Shown: positions 53,156 to 61,844 of the stretch, in pieces
How positions within the stretch are numbered: position 1 is the first letter of the stretch
Layout of the letters: every line of letters begins with the position of its first letter
Assembly (NCBI RefSeq): GCF_003688915.1
Contig: NZ_REFU01000004.1
Location: 71,628 to 135,627, forward strand
DNA from: Rhodococcus sp. SBT000017
Lineage (GTDB): Bacteria; Actinomycetota; Actinomycetes; Mycobacteriales; Mycobacteriaceae
Direction of reading: 5' to 3'
Length of the DNA: 64,000 bases
The notes under the pieces: model-generated
Told to the model about the DNA's origin: nothing
Database searches by the model: none
What the model saw: only the letters and a program-made list of their open reading frames with translations
Position numbers and translations under genes: made by a program

Positions 53156-53196
53156 GAAACAGGGGCCACGCATCACAGATGAGTGGCCCCTGTTTC
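53156..53196. terminator. 14-bp hairpin, possibly bidirectional terminator
   Basis: GAAACAGGGGCCAC (53156-53169) pairs perfectly with GTGGCCCCTGTTTC (53183-53196) around a 13-base loop, followed by GTTT and preceded by an A-rich flank. It could stop transcription from both sides. Confidence 0.7.
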
Positions 53197-53311
53197 GTTT
53201 GAAACGACCCGTCGACGCGGCCACTGCCGCGTCTCCGAAACTTCTCGTCCAGTCATTCGAGTAAATGACTGTTGCCGGAACCGCCGCACCACCCCGTGCG
53301 TCCAACCGGAC

Positions 53312-53485
53312 ATGGACGACGACGAGCGCGCAGCCATCCGATCGGAAGGCCACGACCCCGACCACCCGGCCGTCTCTCACGCCCTCGACCAGGTCAAACA
53401 CACCCTCCGCCGGTACCGGCACCTCGCCTGGACCTTCACCAAGGACGACCTCGACGGCGTCTCCATTCCTCGCCGAACGAGCTGA
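53312..53485 (+). CDS. small protein, 57 aa
   Basis: ATG at 53312: MDDDERAAIRSEGHDPDHPA, then VSHALDQVKHTLRRYRHLAW and a basic end. Acidic-to-basic small soluble protein; no family recognised. It is upstream of the ImuA'-like gene by 77 bases. Confidence 0.5.
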   Translation: MDDDERAAIRSEGHDPDHPAVSHALDQVKHTLRRYRHLAWTFTKDDLDGVSIPRRTS

Positions 53486-53562
53486 CCAGCACATTCGACA
53501 GTCGAACACCCGTTCGATACGCTGGCGGTAGTTCCTACCGGCACGGCGAAAGGTCGATCCAC

Positions 53563-54417
53563 ATGGCCACCGTCGACGCCATCCCCGACCTCACCGGACT
53601 CGACAAAGCCACCCAACTCGACGTCCTACGCCGACGGATGGCCACCGTCCCCGGCGGCCGCCGCGACCACGCACCCACCGACCTCCCCACCATCACCGCA
53701 CCCGAACCAGCGGCACCCACCGCAGGCAGCACGGACTTCGCGGGCGAGGCCGACGGCTCGGAGCCGCTCAACGCGGCTGTACGCGGCAAAACCCTTCGCA
53801 CCATGCCAGTACCACCACCGCTCGCCGCGCTGCTCCCACGCCGAGCTCTGGCCCGCGGAACCGCCGTCACCGTCACCGGTGCCGGGTCCATGCTCATCGC
53901 CCTCGTCGCCGAAGCATCCGCAGCCGGCCACCACGTCGCCCTCATCGGCCAACCACGCCTGAGCCTGCTCGCCGTCCACGAACACGGCGGGGATCTCGCA
54001 AAAGTCCACCTCGTCGATCCAGGGGCAGGGGACCCGCTCGACGCTGCCTCGATCTGTCTCGACGGGCTGGATCTGGTCGTCACCACCGTGCACGGCCGAG
54101 ACGTACCACCCACGCGCGCAAGGGCTTTGCTCGCAAGGAATCGTCGACATGCCAGCATCCTGGTCCTCACGGATGGACACATGCCCGGTACCGATCTCAC
54201 GATCGCCTCCACCGTCACCGGCTACGGCGGAATCGAGCAGGGGAGAGGGCGCATCAAATCCATCACCCTCGACACCACCGTCCACGGCCGCGGAACACCA
54301 CACCGCACCGGCCGCTACACACTCACCACCCCCAGCTTCGGCGAGACAGGGCTGCGCTGGACACCCGCACCCGCCGCCGACCTCACCGTCCACCGGCCCG
54401 TCGCCGTCGCGCAATGA
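53563..54417 (+). CDS. ImuA'-like RecA-fold protein (mutasome accessory)
   Basis: A 284-residue product. The C-terminal 200 residues (PPPLAALLPRRALARGTAVTV, SMLIALVAEASAAGHHVALIG, LSLLAVHEHGGDLAKVHLVD, LVVTTVHGRDVPPTRARALLARN in pieces) match actinobacterial ImuA'-type proteins, degenerate RecA folds lacking a proper Walker A. In mycobacteria ImuA' works with ImuB and DnaE2 in damage-induced mutagenesis. Here no ImuB or DnaE2 follows, so this copy may be an orphan or act with chromosomal partners. Confidence 0.75.
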   Translation: MATVDAIPDLTGLDKATQLDVLRRRMATVPGGRRDHAPTDLPTITAPEPAAPTAGSTDFAGEADGSEPLNAAVRGKTLRTMPVPPPLAALLPRRALARGTAVTVTGAGSMLIALVAEASAAGHHVALIGQPRLSLLAVHEHGGDLAKVHLVDPGAGDPLDAASICLDGLDLVVTTVHGRDVPPTRARALLARNRRHASILVLTDGHMPGTDLTIASTVTGYGGIEQGRGRIKSITLDTTVHGRGTPHRTGRYTLTTPSFGETGLRWTPAPAADLTVHRPVAVAQ

Positions 54418-54602
54418 CCACCGACAACGAGGCCGGCATCTTCGATGCCTGGCCCACCACCTTCGAGCCACCCACCCGGCGCATCGTGGACCCGCCAAAA
54501 TCGGTGAACGTGAATATCGCGCTGGCGATCGGACGATCCGGAGGCGGGCGATTCCGCGACACCACGGCGTTGAAAGTGAGGCCGAAGGTCTCTAGCCAGT
54601 GA
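54414..54602 (+). CDS. short protein overlapping ImuA'-like gene, 62 aa
   Basis: ATGA overlap with the ImuA'-like stop. Begins MTTDNEAGIFDAWPTTFEPP, later SVNVNIALAIGRSGGG. The end (RDTTALKVRPKVSSQ) looks unrelated and may come from a rearrangement junction. It occupies the place where imuB is expected. Function unknown. Confidence 0.45.
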   Translation: MTTDNEAGIFDAWPTTFEPPTRRIVDPPKSVNVNIALAIGRSGGGRFRDTTALKVRPKVSSQ

Positions 54603-54700
54603 AGTGTTGTTGTTGCAAAGCTGTTGCTGGCCATGACGTTACTGACGGCGTCGCTCCGACTACGGACCCTTCGGAGCCAGGCCCTTGTAGGCGGCGTCGC

Positions 54701-55332
54701 CTACGAACGCTCGCCGAAGTGTGCGGCATCTCCGCGGAGTTCACCTGCATCGAGCGCTTGGTCGACGGTGAGGGTACCGGCGACGAGGCCGACGACGGTA
54801 TCGGCCTCGGCCGCCAGAACGGTCTCCGGTCGATGGTCGTCACCGATGCGCGCGCTCGGTCCATCCTCGTCGATACGGAGAACGATGAGCAGGCCCTCCA
54901 CCTCGAAGCCAACCTCTACGGACGGCGCTGCCGTTCTCCCATTGAGGATGGCAGGCAGGGCAAGAGTCAGCCATCGTGGCCGGAACTCGTCATCGCCCCG
55001 CCCGGTAGTCAACAGAGGGATGCCCCACCGCCCCAGAGCCTCCATCGGCTCCTTGAGCTCCCTGCCCCATCGCGTCAGTCCATAGAGGACGCCTGCGTCT
55101 CCCAGCACTCGCTCCACAACGCCGGTCTCCTCCATCGTCCGCAGCCGTTCGGCCAGGAGGTTGCTCGCCACGCCCGGCAGGGAGGCTTTCAAGTCGCTGT
55201 ATCGCAGGGGGCCTGGCAGCAGCTCGCGCACGATCAGGAGGTTCCAACGGTCTCCGACGATGTCGAGCGCGCGTGCCAGCCGCAGAACTGGCCATAAGAT
55301 CGACGTGACGCAAGATTGACATTTTCAACCAT
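54701..55332 (-). pseudogene. HxlR-family regulator with SCP2-like C-terminus, frameshifted near the start
   Basis: An ATG at 55332 opens NLASRRSYGQFCG, the normal N-terminus of these HxlR regulators. The frame is lost at GGCTGGCAC; one extra C would restore GLARALDIVGDRWNLLIVRE. The rest is intact: LPGPLRYSDLKASLPGVASN, LLAERLRTMEETGVVERVL, LYGLTRWGRELKEPMEALGR. A C-terminal SCP2-like domain follows (VEVGFEVEGLLIVLRIDEDG). As printed only the GTG at 55231 is available. Divergent from a DUF1761 gene. Confidence 0.75.
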
Positions 55333-55404
55333 GATTGATTATATCAAGCGCGGATCACCGTCGCTAGGGGCTGGCCGTGCCCTGGCTATCAGGGAGGTAC
55401 AGGC

Positions 55405-55812
55405 ATGGAGATCAGCTGGATTGGTGTGCTCCTCGCGTTCGTCGCGGGGATGGTTGTCGCGATGGCCTGGTACTCAAAGGGTGCCATCGCGGACGCCTGG
55501 GAGGGGCTCACAGGCATCACGCCGGAGAAGAACAAACCTGTCAGAACGCGGAACCTGATCCTGCTCGCCGTGTCTAACGTCGCGACCACCGTCGGGCTCG
55601 CGCTCGCCGTCGGGCTCACATCGGCTGCGACCGGTAACGACTCCGTGTGGATGGCACTGGTGGTTGGGGTCGTCGCCTGGCTGGCACTGTCCGCATCGAC
55701 CCTTCTTCAGCACAACTCGTTCGAGCAGAAGCCACTGAAGCTGACGACCATCAACACCGGCTATCAGCTGGCACTGTTCCTGGCGATCACGCTGGTGCTG
55801 GGACTGTTCTAG
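55405..55812 (+). CDS. DUF1761 membrane protein
   Basis: A 135-residue protein with GGGAGGTACAGGC upstream. Four helices: MEISWIGVLLAFVAGMVVAM, LILLAVSNVATTVGLALAVG, VWMALVVGVVAWLALSASTL and YQLALFLAITLVLGLF. The DUF1761 signature (WYS...) is at the end of helix 1. Divergent from the HxlR gene, which probably controls it. Confidence 0.85.
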   Translation: MEISWIGVLLAFVAGMVVAMAWYSKGAIADAWEGLTGITPEKNKPVRTRNLILLAVSNVATTVGLALAVGLTSAATGNDSVWMALVVGVVAWLALSASTLLQHNSFEQKPLKLTTINTGYQLALFLAITLVLGLF

Positions 55813-56163
55813 TCGTATCGATCCATGACGGGATTGTCACGTCCTAGCGCTGGGCCGCCCTCGGTCGGAGGTCGGTCGGTTGGATGACGACTTCATCCTG
55901 AACGGTCACGCTCCAGCAACAGTGACGGACAGGCGAGAGATCTGAGGGCTTGGCCATGGACACCATTGTCGAAGGGACCTTGTTCGCGTGGGCCCGGACC
56001 AGTGTGGGGGATTGGCTTGCGAGCGTGTCGTTTTCGATACCCACGGGCAACAAGAAGGGACGGCTCGACCTCGATCGGCAGTGGGTTCCCGCCGATGCGG
56101 TCACACCGATCGCTTAACCGGTCCGGTATTGCGGTACTAGCCGTGTACCGGCATGCTGGTCGC
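55813..56163. other. intergenic region with one possible small ORF
   Basis: About 350 bases. Only the 53-codon frame at 55956-56117 looks protein-like. Confidence 0.4.
55956..56117 (+). CDS. possible small protein, 53 aa
   Basis: MDTIVEGTLFAWARTSVGDW then LASVSFSIPTGNKKGRLDLDRQW and VPADAVTPIA. Reads like a genuine folded small protein, but no ribosome site is obvious and an overlapping minus-strand frame exists. Confidence 0.4.
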   Translation: MDTIVEGTLFAWARTSVGDWLASVSFSIPTGNKKGRLDLDRQWVPADAVTPIA

Positions 56164-56517
56164 ATGACAGCCACCAACGACGTCGACGCACTCACCGAAC
56201 AACGGCAACGCTCCCGCTTCTTCGTTCAGCACCTCACCTACCTCGCCGACAACTACGTCGACCAGGCGCTGGTCAAAGCCGCACTCCTGAATGGCCTCAG
56301 TCAATCCGACACCGCGAAAGCGCTCGGCATGAGCAAGAAGACCGTCAACACACACGCCCGACGCCCCTGGGTGCCGACCGCAGCCGCAAGAGGAATCGAC
56401 CTACCCGACAGCACGCCGCTGTTCCGCTACATCTTCGGATCCGACGACGCCGCAGCCGCAGCCATCACCACCTGCAAACGATACGATCGCGAACGTCTCC
56501 ACATCGAATCATTCTGA
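56164..56517 (+). CDS. small HTH protein, 117 aa
   Basis: ATG at 56164. A helical N-terminus (RSRFFVQHLTYLADNYVDQA) is followed by a helix-turn-helix (VKAALLNGLSQSDTAKALGMSKKTVNTHA) and a C-terminal part with TPLFRYIFGSDDAAAAAITTC. Probably a DNA-binding regulator of the nearby plasmid genes. No known family assigned. Confidence 0.65.
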   Translation: MTATNDVDALTEQRQRSRFFVQHLTYLADNYVDQALVKAALLNGLSQSDTAKALGMSKKTVNTHARRPWVPTAAARGIDLPDSTPLFRYIFGSDDAAAAAITTCKRYDRERLHIESF

Positions 56518-56563
56518 GGCGCAGCGCCATCCGTATCGTTGACATCCCAATAAAGGGTCAGCC

Positions 56564-56825
56564 GTGACATCTGCACAGCGCTTCGCCACCGAGCGGCTCG
56601 CAAATGCCCAGTTCGCTCGTGCCTCCACCGAACGGGACGAACCCTGGCCCGCCTGATCGACCGGGGAAGTCCTCGCCGTCGCCGTCATCCTCCGCGACAC
56701 CGCAATCCCTCCGCCGCATCGGCTACACCAAAGTCGAAGCGCTCGACCGACTCCGGTACGACATCGACAAATCCGACCTCGACACAGCCGCGCAATGGTT
56801 CGCCGACCTTCGAGCCCGGCTCTAG
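56564..56825 (+). pseudogene. small conserved protein with nonsense codon and frameshift
   Basis: GTG 56564 opens MTSAQRFATERLANAQFARA and DEPWPA, then hits TGA at 56654 where TGG (WSTGEVLAVAVILRD) is expected. After about 56705 the homologous sequence moves to another frame (RRIGYTKVEALDRLRYDIDK, AAQWFADLRARL) and stops at 56825. The pattern fits one nonsense change plus one extra base in a C run. A short regulatory-like protein of about 85 residues; function unknown. Confidence 0.5.
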
Positions 56826-57035
56826 CCGCACCTGCTACCCGTCCGCATCTACGACAACGCCCAGATCGCCATAGATACCACCACACGCAAACAGCTCACC
56901 AGCTGACACGATTCGCCCCGATGGCGGTCGACACCCAGCAGTATGTCGGCCCCACCTGGCAAGATGACCCACCAACGGCACACACAACCATTGACGACGA
57001 CAGGTCGATCGACACAATGCGGGGGACCACACCAC

Positions 57036-57341
57036 ATGCTCTTCACCACCGGAATAGCGACCATCGTCGCCGCAGGTGTCGCGTTCTACGCCCTGCGCAC
57101 CACTCAGAAGACCATGTTGGCGAACTGGGCCTGGCTCCTGATGATCGCCGGCAACATCGTCACCATCATCGGACTCTGGACCACATTCGACGACCGAAAC
57201 ACCCTCACCTGGATCCTCAACATCGGAGCCACCGTCGGACTCGCGGCCGTACTGCTGGCCAGCCTGTCCATCTTCCGTAGCGTCGGCGTTTCCGCACTGC
57301 TCGGCCCTCGCCGGACCAGCACCGCAGGGGAAGAACAATGA
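57036..57341 (+). CDS. membrane protein, 101 aa
   Basis: Three hydrophobic helices: GIATIVAAGVAFYALR, ANWAWLLMIAGNIVTIIGLW and GATVGLAAVLLASLSIF. The stop overlaps the next gene (ATGA). First gene of a run of four short membrane protein genes, the last two of which are paralogous. Function unknown. Confidence 0.65.
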   Translation: MLFTTGIATIVAAGVAFYALRTTQKTMLANWAWLLMIAGNIVTIIGLWTTFDDRNTLTWILNIGATVGLAAVLLASLSIFRSVGVSALLGPRRTSTAGEEQ

Positions 57342-57670
57342 ACGTCGTCAACACCCACCGCCTTCATCGTGTTCGTCGCACTCGTCACCGGGCCTACGCC
57401 ATCAGCACCCGCTACATACGCACGCCGTCACGAACCGCACTGCACAGCAACGCGCTTGCTCTCATCAGCCTCGCCGTAGTCGCTGCCACTGTCTTCGCCC
57501 TCACCTACCCAGACCTCGCTTGGGGATGGAAAGCAACCCTTATTGCAGGCTTCATCGGCTTCGGCTACCAGTGCGCACGGATGTTCAACAGCACCCGTGA
57601 CGAGTACGAAGCCAGCCAGCGGCGCAGCTTCGTCCAAGCCACCGTCGAAGACGACAGGAACAACCGATGA
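57338..57670 (+). CDS. membrane protein, 110 aa
   Basis: ATGA-coupled on both sides. A basic N-terminus (THRLHRVRRTRHRAYAISTR) precedes two helices (ALALISLAVVAATVFALTYP; GWKATLIAGFIGFGYQCARM) and an acidic, charged tail. Likely part of one membrane complex with its neighbours. Confidence 0.65.
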   Translation: MNVVNTHRLHRVRRTRHRAYAISTRYIRTPSRTALHSNALALISLAVVAATVFALTYPDLAWGWKATLIAGFIGFGYQCARMFNSTRDEYEASQRRSFVQATVEDDRNNR

Positions 57671-58068
57671 ACATCCTCAACACCAAGAACACCAACGCCG
57701 CCAGAGCCGAGATGGAACAACTCAACCTCGACCTCCTCACCAAATACACCAGAGAGGGAGCGGGTCTGTACCTCAGTGCGGCCCGCGCCTACCGCACACA
57801 ACGCGCCATTCAGCTCGAACGACTATTCCACTTCAACCTCGCCCTCTCGTTCATCGTCCTCACCACCAACACCGTCAACATGATCGCCGGCAATGAATCG
57901 TCGACAATTCTGTGGATCGCCTCCTGCGCAAGTGTTCTCGGTGTCCTCTACAGCGGCTACAACCTGAAGCGCTACGCAACCCGCGACAAGTTCGTGGACA
58001 CCATTGCTGCCGAAGCAACCGTCGCCAACGCACACGAACTCCACCACAACCGCCAACGCAACACCTGA
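57667..58068 (+). CDS. membrane protein, 133 aa, tandem paralogue 1
   Basis: The N-terminal half is amphipathic-helical (AARAEMEQLNLDLLTKYTRE; LYLSAARAYRTQRAIQLERL). Two membrane helices follow (FNLALSFIVLTTNTVNMIAG; LWIASCASVLGVLYSGYNLK), then a charged tail. The next gene is its paralogue, split by an IS3 element. Comparison of the two shows the shared N-terminal pattern (TxxTxxEMxQL ... RAYRTQRAI). Confidence 0.65.
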   Translation: MNILNTKNTNAARAEMEQLNLDLLTKYTREGAGLYLSAARAYRTQRAIQLERLFHFNLALSFIVLTTNTVNMIAGNESSTILWIASCASVLGVLYSGYNLKRYATRDKFVDTIAAEATVANAHELHHNRQRNT

Positions 58069-58276
58069 CCCGCCCGCGACAACCTGGGACGCCCGATGAA
58101 CCTGTTCAACCTCGCGAGCACAGCAACCGCCAAAACCGAAATGCAGCAACTACGAAGCCAACTCACCACCAACTACACCCGACAAGACGCGCAGCGGCTA
58201 CTCCACGCGGCCCGCAAATTCCGAACACAACGCGCCATCACCCTCAGATTGAACCGTCCCGGGTTTCTTGCCGCTC

Positions 58277-59199
58277 CTACGCTTGCAACATCTCCGGGCG
58301 GAGTGCCGATTCTTGACTGTAGTAGACCTCCTCGAATTCGTCCGGTGTGAGGTAGTCGAGGGTGCTGTGCAGGCGGCGTTGGTTGAACCAGTCGACCCAT
58401 CCCATCGTGGCGAACTCGACATCGTCGATGGTCTTCATCGGACCGTTCAGGAACGGACTCCTCTTCGATACCGCCTCGGTCTTGAACAACCCAATTGTGC
58501 TCTCCGCCAACGCATTGTCGTAGGCATCCCCGACACTGCCGATCGATGCTGCAATGCCCTCGAGCACAAGCGTTTCCGCGAACGCGATCGACGTGTATTG
58601 ACTGCCCGCGTCGCTGTGATGAATGAGCCCCGAGCCGACGCGGTGTCCCCCGTGATCTCGTCGCCACAGTGCCATCTTCAGCGCCGTGGTGACCATCGCT
58701 GTGTCTTTGACCGTCGAGGCGTGCCACCCGACGATCGCTCGGGAGAAGCAGTCGATGACGAACGCGACGTAGACGAACCCGGCCCATGTTCTGATGTACG
58801 TGAAGTCGGTGACCCACTTCCGATTCGGGGCCTCGGACGTGAAGTCACGGTCGAGCAGGTCAGGAGCCCGTGTGGCGTTCTTGCCGCCCTGGATCGTGGT
58901 GCGGTGCCGTTTGCCTCGGACGACGCCGGACATACCCTCGTCACCCATCAGGCGGTCGATCGTGCAGGCAGCGGCGTGATGGCCCTTCCTGCGCAGGTGC
59001 CGGTACATCTTGCGGCGACCGTAGAGCTCTTCCGGTTCGCCGACCGTGTCGCGGAGAGCGGCGGTGAGGTAGGCGTCGGAGACAGTGCGAGCCGATGGTG
59101 GTGCGGTTTTCCAGTTGCGGTACGTGCGTGGGCGACCTGCACGCCGTGCTCGGTAAGCACGCGGCAGATCGACTCGACCCGGTAATTTTGTGCACGCAT
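58277..59199 (-). pseudogene. IS3-family transposase OrfB, frameshifted
   Basis: The N-terminal part (MRAQNYRVESICRVLTEHGV, then QVA) leaves frame near 59112 in a C run. One restored C gives APRTYRNWKT-type sequence leading into YGRRKMYRHLRRKGHH. The catalytic core is complete: NRKWVTDFTYIRT, LIHHSDAGSQYTSIAF and YDNALAESTIGLFKTE, and WVDWFNQRRLHSTLDYLTP at the end. Confidence 0.8.
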
Positions 59200-59216
59200 C
59201 TGATCGATGAACTGGA

Positions 59217-59539
59217 CTATTTGCGGCGGCGAGGGTCGAGCTCCCTCGCGAAGAAAATCGATGCCGACTTCAGGATCTCGTTGGCTTCCTTGAGATCTCG
59301 ATTTTCACGTTCGAGTTCCTTGATGCGTTGCTGCTCCTCGGTTGTTGCTCCGGGGCTTGGTTGGCATCGATCTGAGCCTGGCGTGTCCAGAGCCGGAGCG
59401 ACTCCGCGCCGACGCCCAATTTCGGTCCGATCGCTTTGCACGCGCCGTACACGGAGTTGTACTCGTGGAGGTGGTCGAGGACCATCTTCACCGCACGCTC
59501 ACGTTGCTCGGCCGGGTACTGCTTCGCCATGTACTTCAT
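59217..59539 (-). pseudogene. IS3-family OrfA, frameshifted
   Basis: Begins YPAEQRERAVKMVLDHLHEY and AIGPKLGVGAESLRLW, a normal IS3 HTH. The frame changes after QIDANQAP: the expected GTTTEEQQRIKELERENRDL region is in the next frame (59217-59441). One G restored in GGA-G would rejoin it, after which NEILKSASIFFARELDP completes OrfA. A single lost G is the simplest explanation. Confidence 0.75.
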
Positions 59540-59820
59540 CCTTCACAAAGAACGAAGCGGCATCAAACCCGGGACGGTTCAGATACGTCCTCGCACTCAG
59601 CTGCGGTATCTGCGCTCTCGCAGCCATCGTCAACGTCAACGACCTACTGACCGGACGACACCCGTCGATCCTTCTCCTACTCGCCCTGGTCGTAGCCGCC
59701 CTCGCAGTCGCCGTCAGCATCCACACAATCTTGCGCAACCACGCCGCCGGACAATACGAAAACAGCCTCACCGCAACAGACACAACCCTCGAAACAACGC
59801 AGGATCACAACGGGCGATGA

Positions 59821-60316
59821 ACCACACCTGACCCACAAGAGCTACCGCGACACCCAGCGTCGTCACCACCCGTCGCTCCCGCACAATCACCAACCAGCCG
59901 TACCCCACTCCCGCGCCGCCGTAGAGCACCAGCTCCGGCGGCGTTCCGCGTCCCACCACCCGAGGCCGGCCACGCTCACAGGCAGGCCCTGGCGGCCACA
60001 CGCACCCCTACGGCTGCACCGAATCGAACTCCGCTTCGCTCCGCACTCAAAAGAGCGAAAAGAATCAATTTCTGTGTGACGTAGGTGGCTTCTCCGAGCA
60101 TTCATCACCCGTGACCTCCGCATCAACCGCCGGCGTCCGCTGCGCTCCCGGCCCAAGGGCTCCGAAAACTTTTCAAAACGCCTCCGGCTGAAAACTTTTC
60201 GGCCCGACCCTTGACACTCCGGCCCCGTGCGCTGACTTCTCTCCCCAGCCACCACGGCACAAAGAAATTGGCAGGGCAGCAGGTCCGGCCACCAGTCGAG
60301 AAGGAAGAGACCCGTC
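59821..60316 (+). repeat. repeated leader cassette R3 (complete)
   Basis: About 59860-60060 is related to 49220-49390 (CGTCGCTCCCGCACAATC, CTCCGCACTCAAAAGAGCGAA). 60107-60240 is almost identical to 49437-49570, with TTGACA at 60211-60216 and the two GAAAACTTTTC elements. It leads straight to the ribosome site of the 67-residue gene at 60317. No coding gene within. Confidence 0.8.
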
Positions 60317-60520
60317 ATGCACGACGACCACACCACAGCAAGCGACGACAACACCACCGGGCTCTACGCAGGCGCGCTCTGCGACTGCCGCGACTACAAC
60401 TGCCCCGCAGGTGCCATCCCCGACCTCCCGTGCATCAACGACGACACACGCGGCGCTCTTGACAGCTCGCCATGCGAAGACGAGGACTGCCCCACCTGCT
60501 ACGAGCACTTTATGGGCTAG
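60317..60520 (+). CDS. cysteine-rich small protein, 67 aa
   Basis: ATG behind GAAGGAAGAGACC. The sequence has CDCRDYNC, LPCIND, SSPCEDEDCPTCYEHF: eight or so cysteines in C-x-C/C-x4-C patterns, probably metal-binding. It is acidic. It is the third gene behind the shared leader cassette. A 22-codon frame at 60533-60601 (MTGPPSITERIRRFLRNLTR) follows and may also be translated. Confidence 0.6.
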   Translation: MHDDHTTASDDNTTGLYAGALCDCRDYNCPAGAIPDLPCINDDTRGALDSSPCEDEDCPTCYEHFMG

Positions 60521-60640
60521 TTCGAAGAGGCCATGACCGGCCCGCCATCCATCACCGAACGAATCCGCCGCTTCCTGCGCAACCTCACCCGCACACGCTG
60601 AGACCTCCGCACCCGCCACCGATAACAGGAAAGGACCGTC

Positions 60641-60778
60641 ATGCGAGCGCAGCACCCCACCTCCGACGAAATCGACATCATCGTTCACCGACGCGGCAGC
60701 CGGAAAGTTCGCCGCACCGTCAAACGCGCCAGCGCACGCCGCGACCGCCGCACCGCCCGCCGCGAACTCCGGAACTGA
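60641..60778 (+). CDS. small basic protein, 45 aa
   Basis: ATG at 60641 with CAGGAAAGGA upstream. MRAQHPTSDEIDIIVHRRGS is followed by a run of Arg-rich residues (RRTVKRASARRDRRTARREL). Highly basic, so nucleic-acid binding is likely. No family recognised. Confidence 0.5.
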   Translation: MRAQHPTSDEIDIIVHRRGSRKVRRTVKRASARRDRRTARRELRN

Positions 60779-60829
60779 AAACTACTCCACCCCAACCCAT
60801 CCCACACACACTCTCGAAAGGCTTTCGCC

Positions 60830-61844
60830 ATGACCCAACACCGTATGTCCCTCACCACCGCCGCCGACACCCTCGCCGCCATCCCCGCCCTGCTCGGCTA
60901 CACCCCCGACAACTCCGTCATCATCATCGCCCTGGCCGACACCGGCAACGGCGCACACGCCATCGCCGCCACCGGCCGCGTCTACGCCCACCGGGCCGAG
61001 GCAGCCGCCGAGCAGACAGTGGACAGTCTCGAGCACCAGAGCGTCGACGGTACGACCGTCACCGCCGTCATCCTCGCCGCCATCGCCGACACCACCCACG
61101 CAGGCGCAGCCCTGATCGGGCTCGACGCCATCCGCGACGCTTTCGCCGCACGCGGAATCCGCACCGTCCGCGCCTGCACACCCACAGCCTCACCGCAGGA
61201 ACGACGTTCACCGACCTCGACCGGTTCACCGACGGCACCATCCCCGACCCGCCACCACCGCGCTGGCGACCGCCCGCACCGCAGCCGGAGCCGTCATCGC
61301 CGCATCACGCGGCGACCTCACAGCCCGATACACCCCCACCACCGAGATTCCCGAATCCCTGGCACTCGCCGCCGCCGCCACCATGGGGTGCCGACTTCCT
61401 GCCCGTCACGTTCGACGAGCTCACAGCAGTCATCCACGCCCGCGAGATCCCCAGCGTCGACCTCACCGCCCGGATCGGACTCGCCTTGGCCACCGGCCAC
61501 ACCGAAGTCAGAGACGCCTTCCTGGCCATGTCCATCCACGGAGACGCCGACGCGCTGACGCGTTCACCCGCATCGCCGCACCGCTGCGCGCACAGCCCGC
61601 ACCAACGCACTCACCATCGCCGCTTACTTCCTCTACGCACCGGCGACGGTGCAGCCGCCCAAGAAGCACTCGAGGCAGCCCAGCGCACCGCTGAACGCGC
61701 GAACGTCACCCTCCCGATCCTGGCCGCTCTGCTCTCGGGCGCACTCTCTGTCGGAATGCCGCCGCAGACGATCAAGGGATTGTGCGAGGTCATCACCCCG
61801 ACTACGTCGCCGCCCACATCGGCAGGGTGCAGAGCTACACCTGA
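60830..61844 (+). pseudogene. DUF4192 protein, broken by about seven one-base shifts
   Basis: MTQHRMSLTTAADTLAAIPA and LLGYTPDNSVIIIAL open a classical DUF4192. The protein then continues in changing frames: THSLTAGTTFTDLDRFTDGT; TALATARTAAGAVIAASRGD; LPVTFDELTAVIHAREIPSV; FTRIAAPLRAQ; NALTIAAYFLYA; AAAQEALEAAQRTAERANVT; YVAAHIGRVQSYT (stop 61842-61844). Most shifts equal a lost C or G in a short run; one near 61386 equals an extra G. The restored protein is about 340 residues, normal for the family. Possibly a real gene damaged by sequencing error. Confidence 0.75.

Larger units (their letters stand above)
58250..59581. mobile_element. IS3-family insertion sequence (1332 bp)
   Basis: Ends are TGAACCGTCCCGGGTTT (left) and its complement (right, ending at 59581). 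They are flanked by a 3-bp direct repeat GAT. OrfA and OrfB lie on the minus strand. Both are frameshifted (see separate entries), so the element cannot move as printed. Confidence 0.9.
58096..59820 (+). pseudogene. tandem paralogue 2, split by an IS3-family insertion
   Basis: The left part runs 58096-58249 (MNLFNLASTATAKTEMQQLR, RKFRTQRAITLR) and the right part 59585-59820 (YVLALSCGICALAAIVNVND, ILLLLALVVAALAVAVSI). Removing the element and one 3-base duplication (GAT at 58247-58249 and 59582-59584) rejoins the frame exactly, giving a 129-residue membrane protein like its neighbour at 57667. The insertion is recent enough to leave both halves intact. Confidence 0.85.

Noticed and set aside
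59217-59441. Programmed ribosomal frameshift in IS3 OrfA
   Set aside because: The shift is inside OrfA, well before the usual OrfA/OrfB overlap, and no slippery A-run is present; a lost G is simpler.
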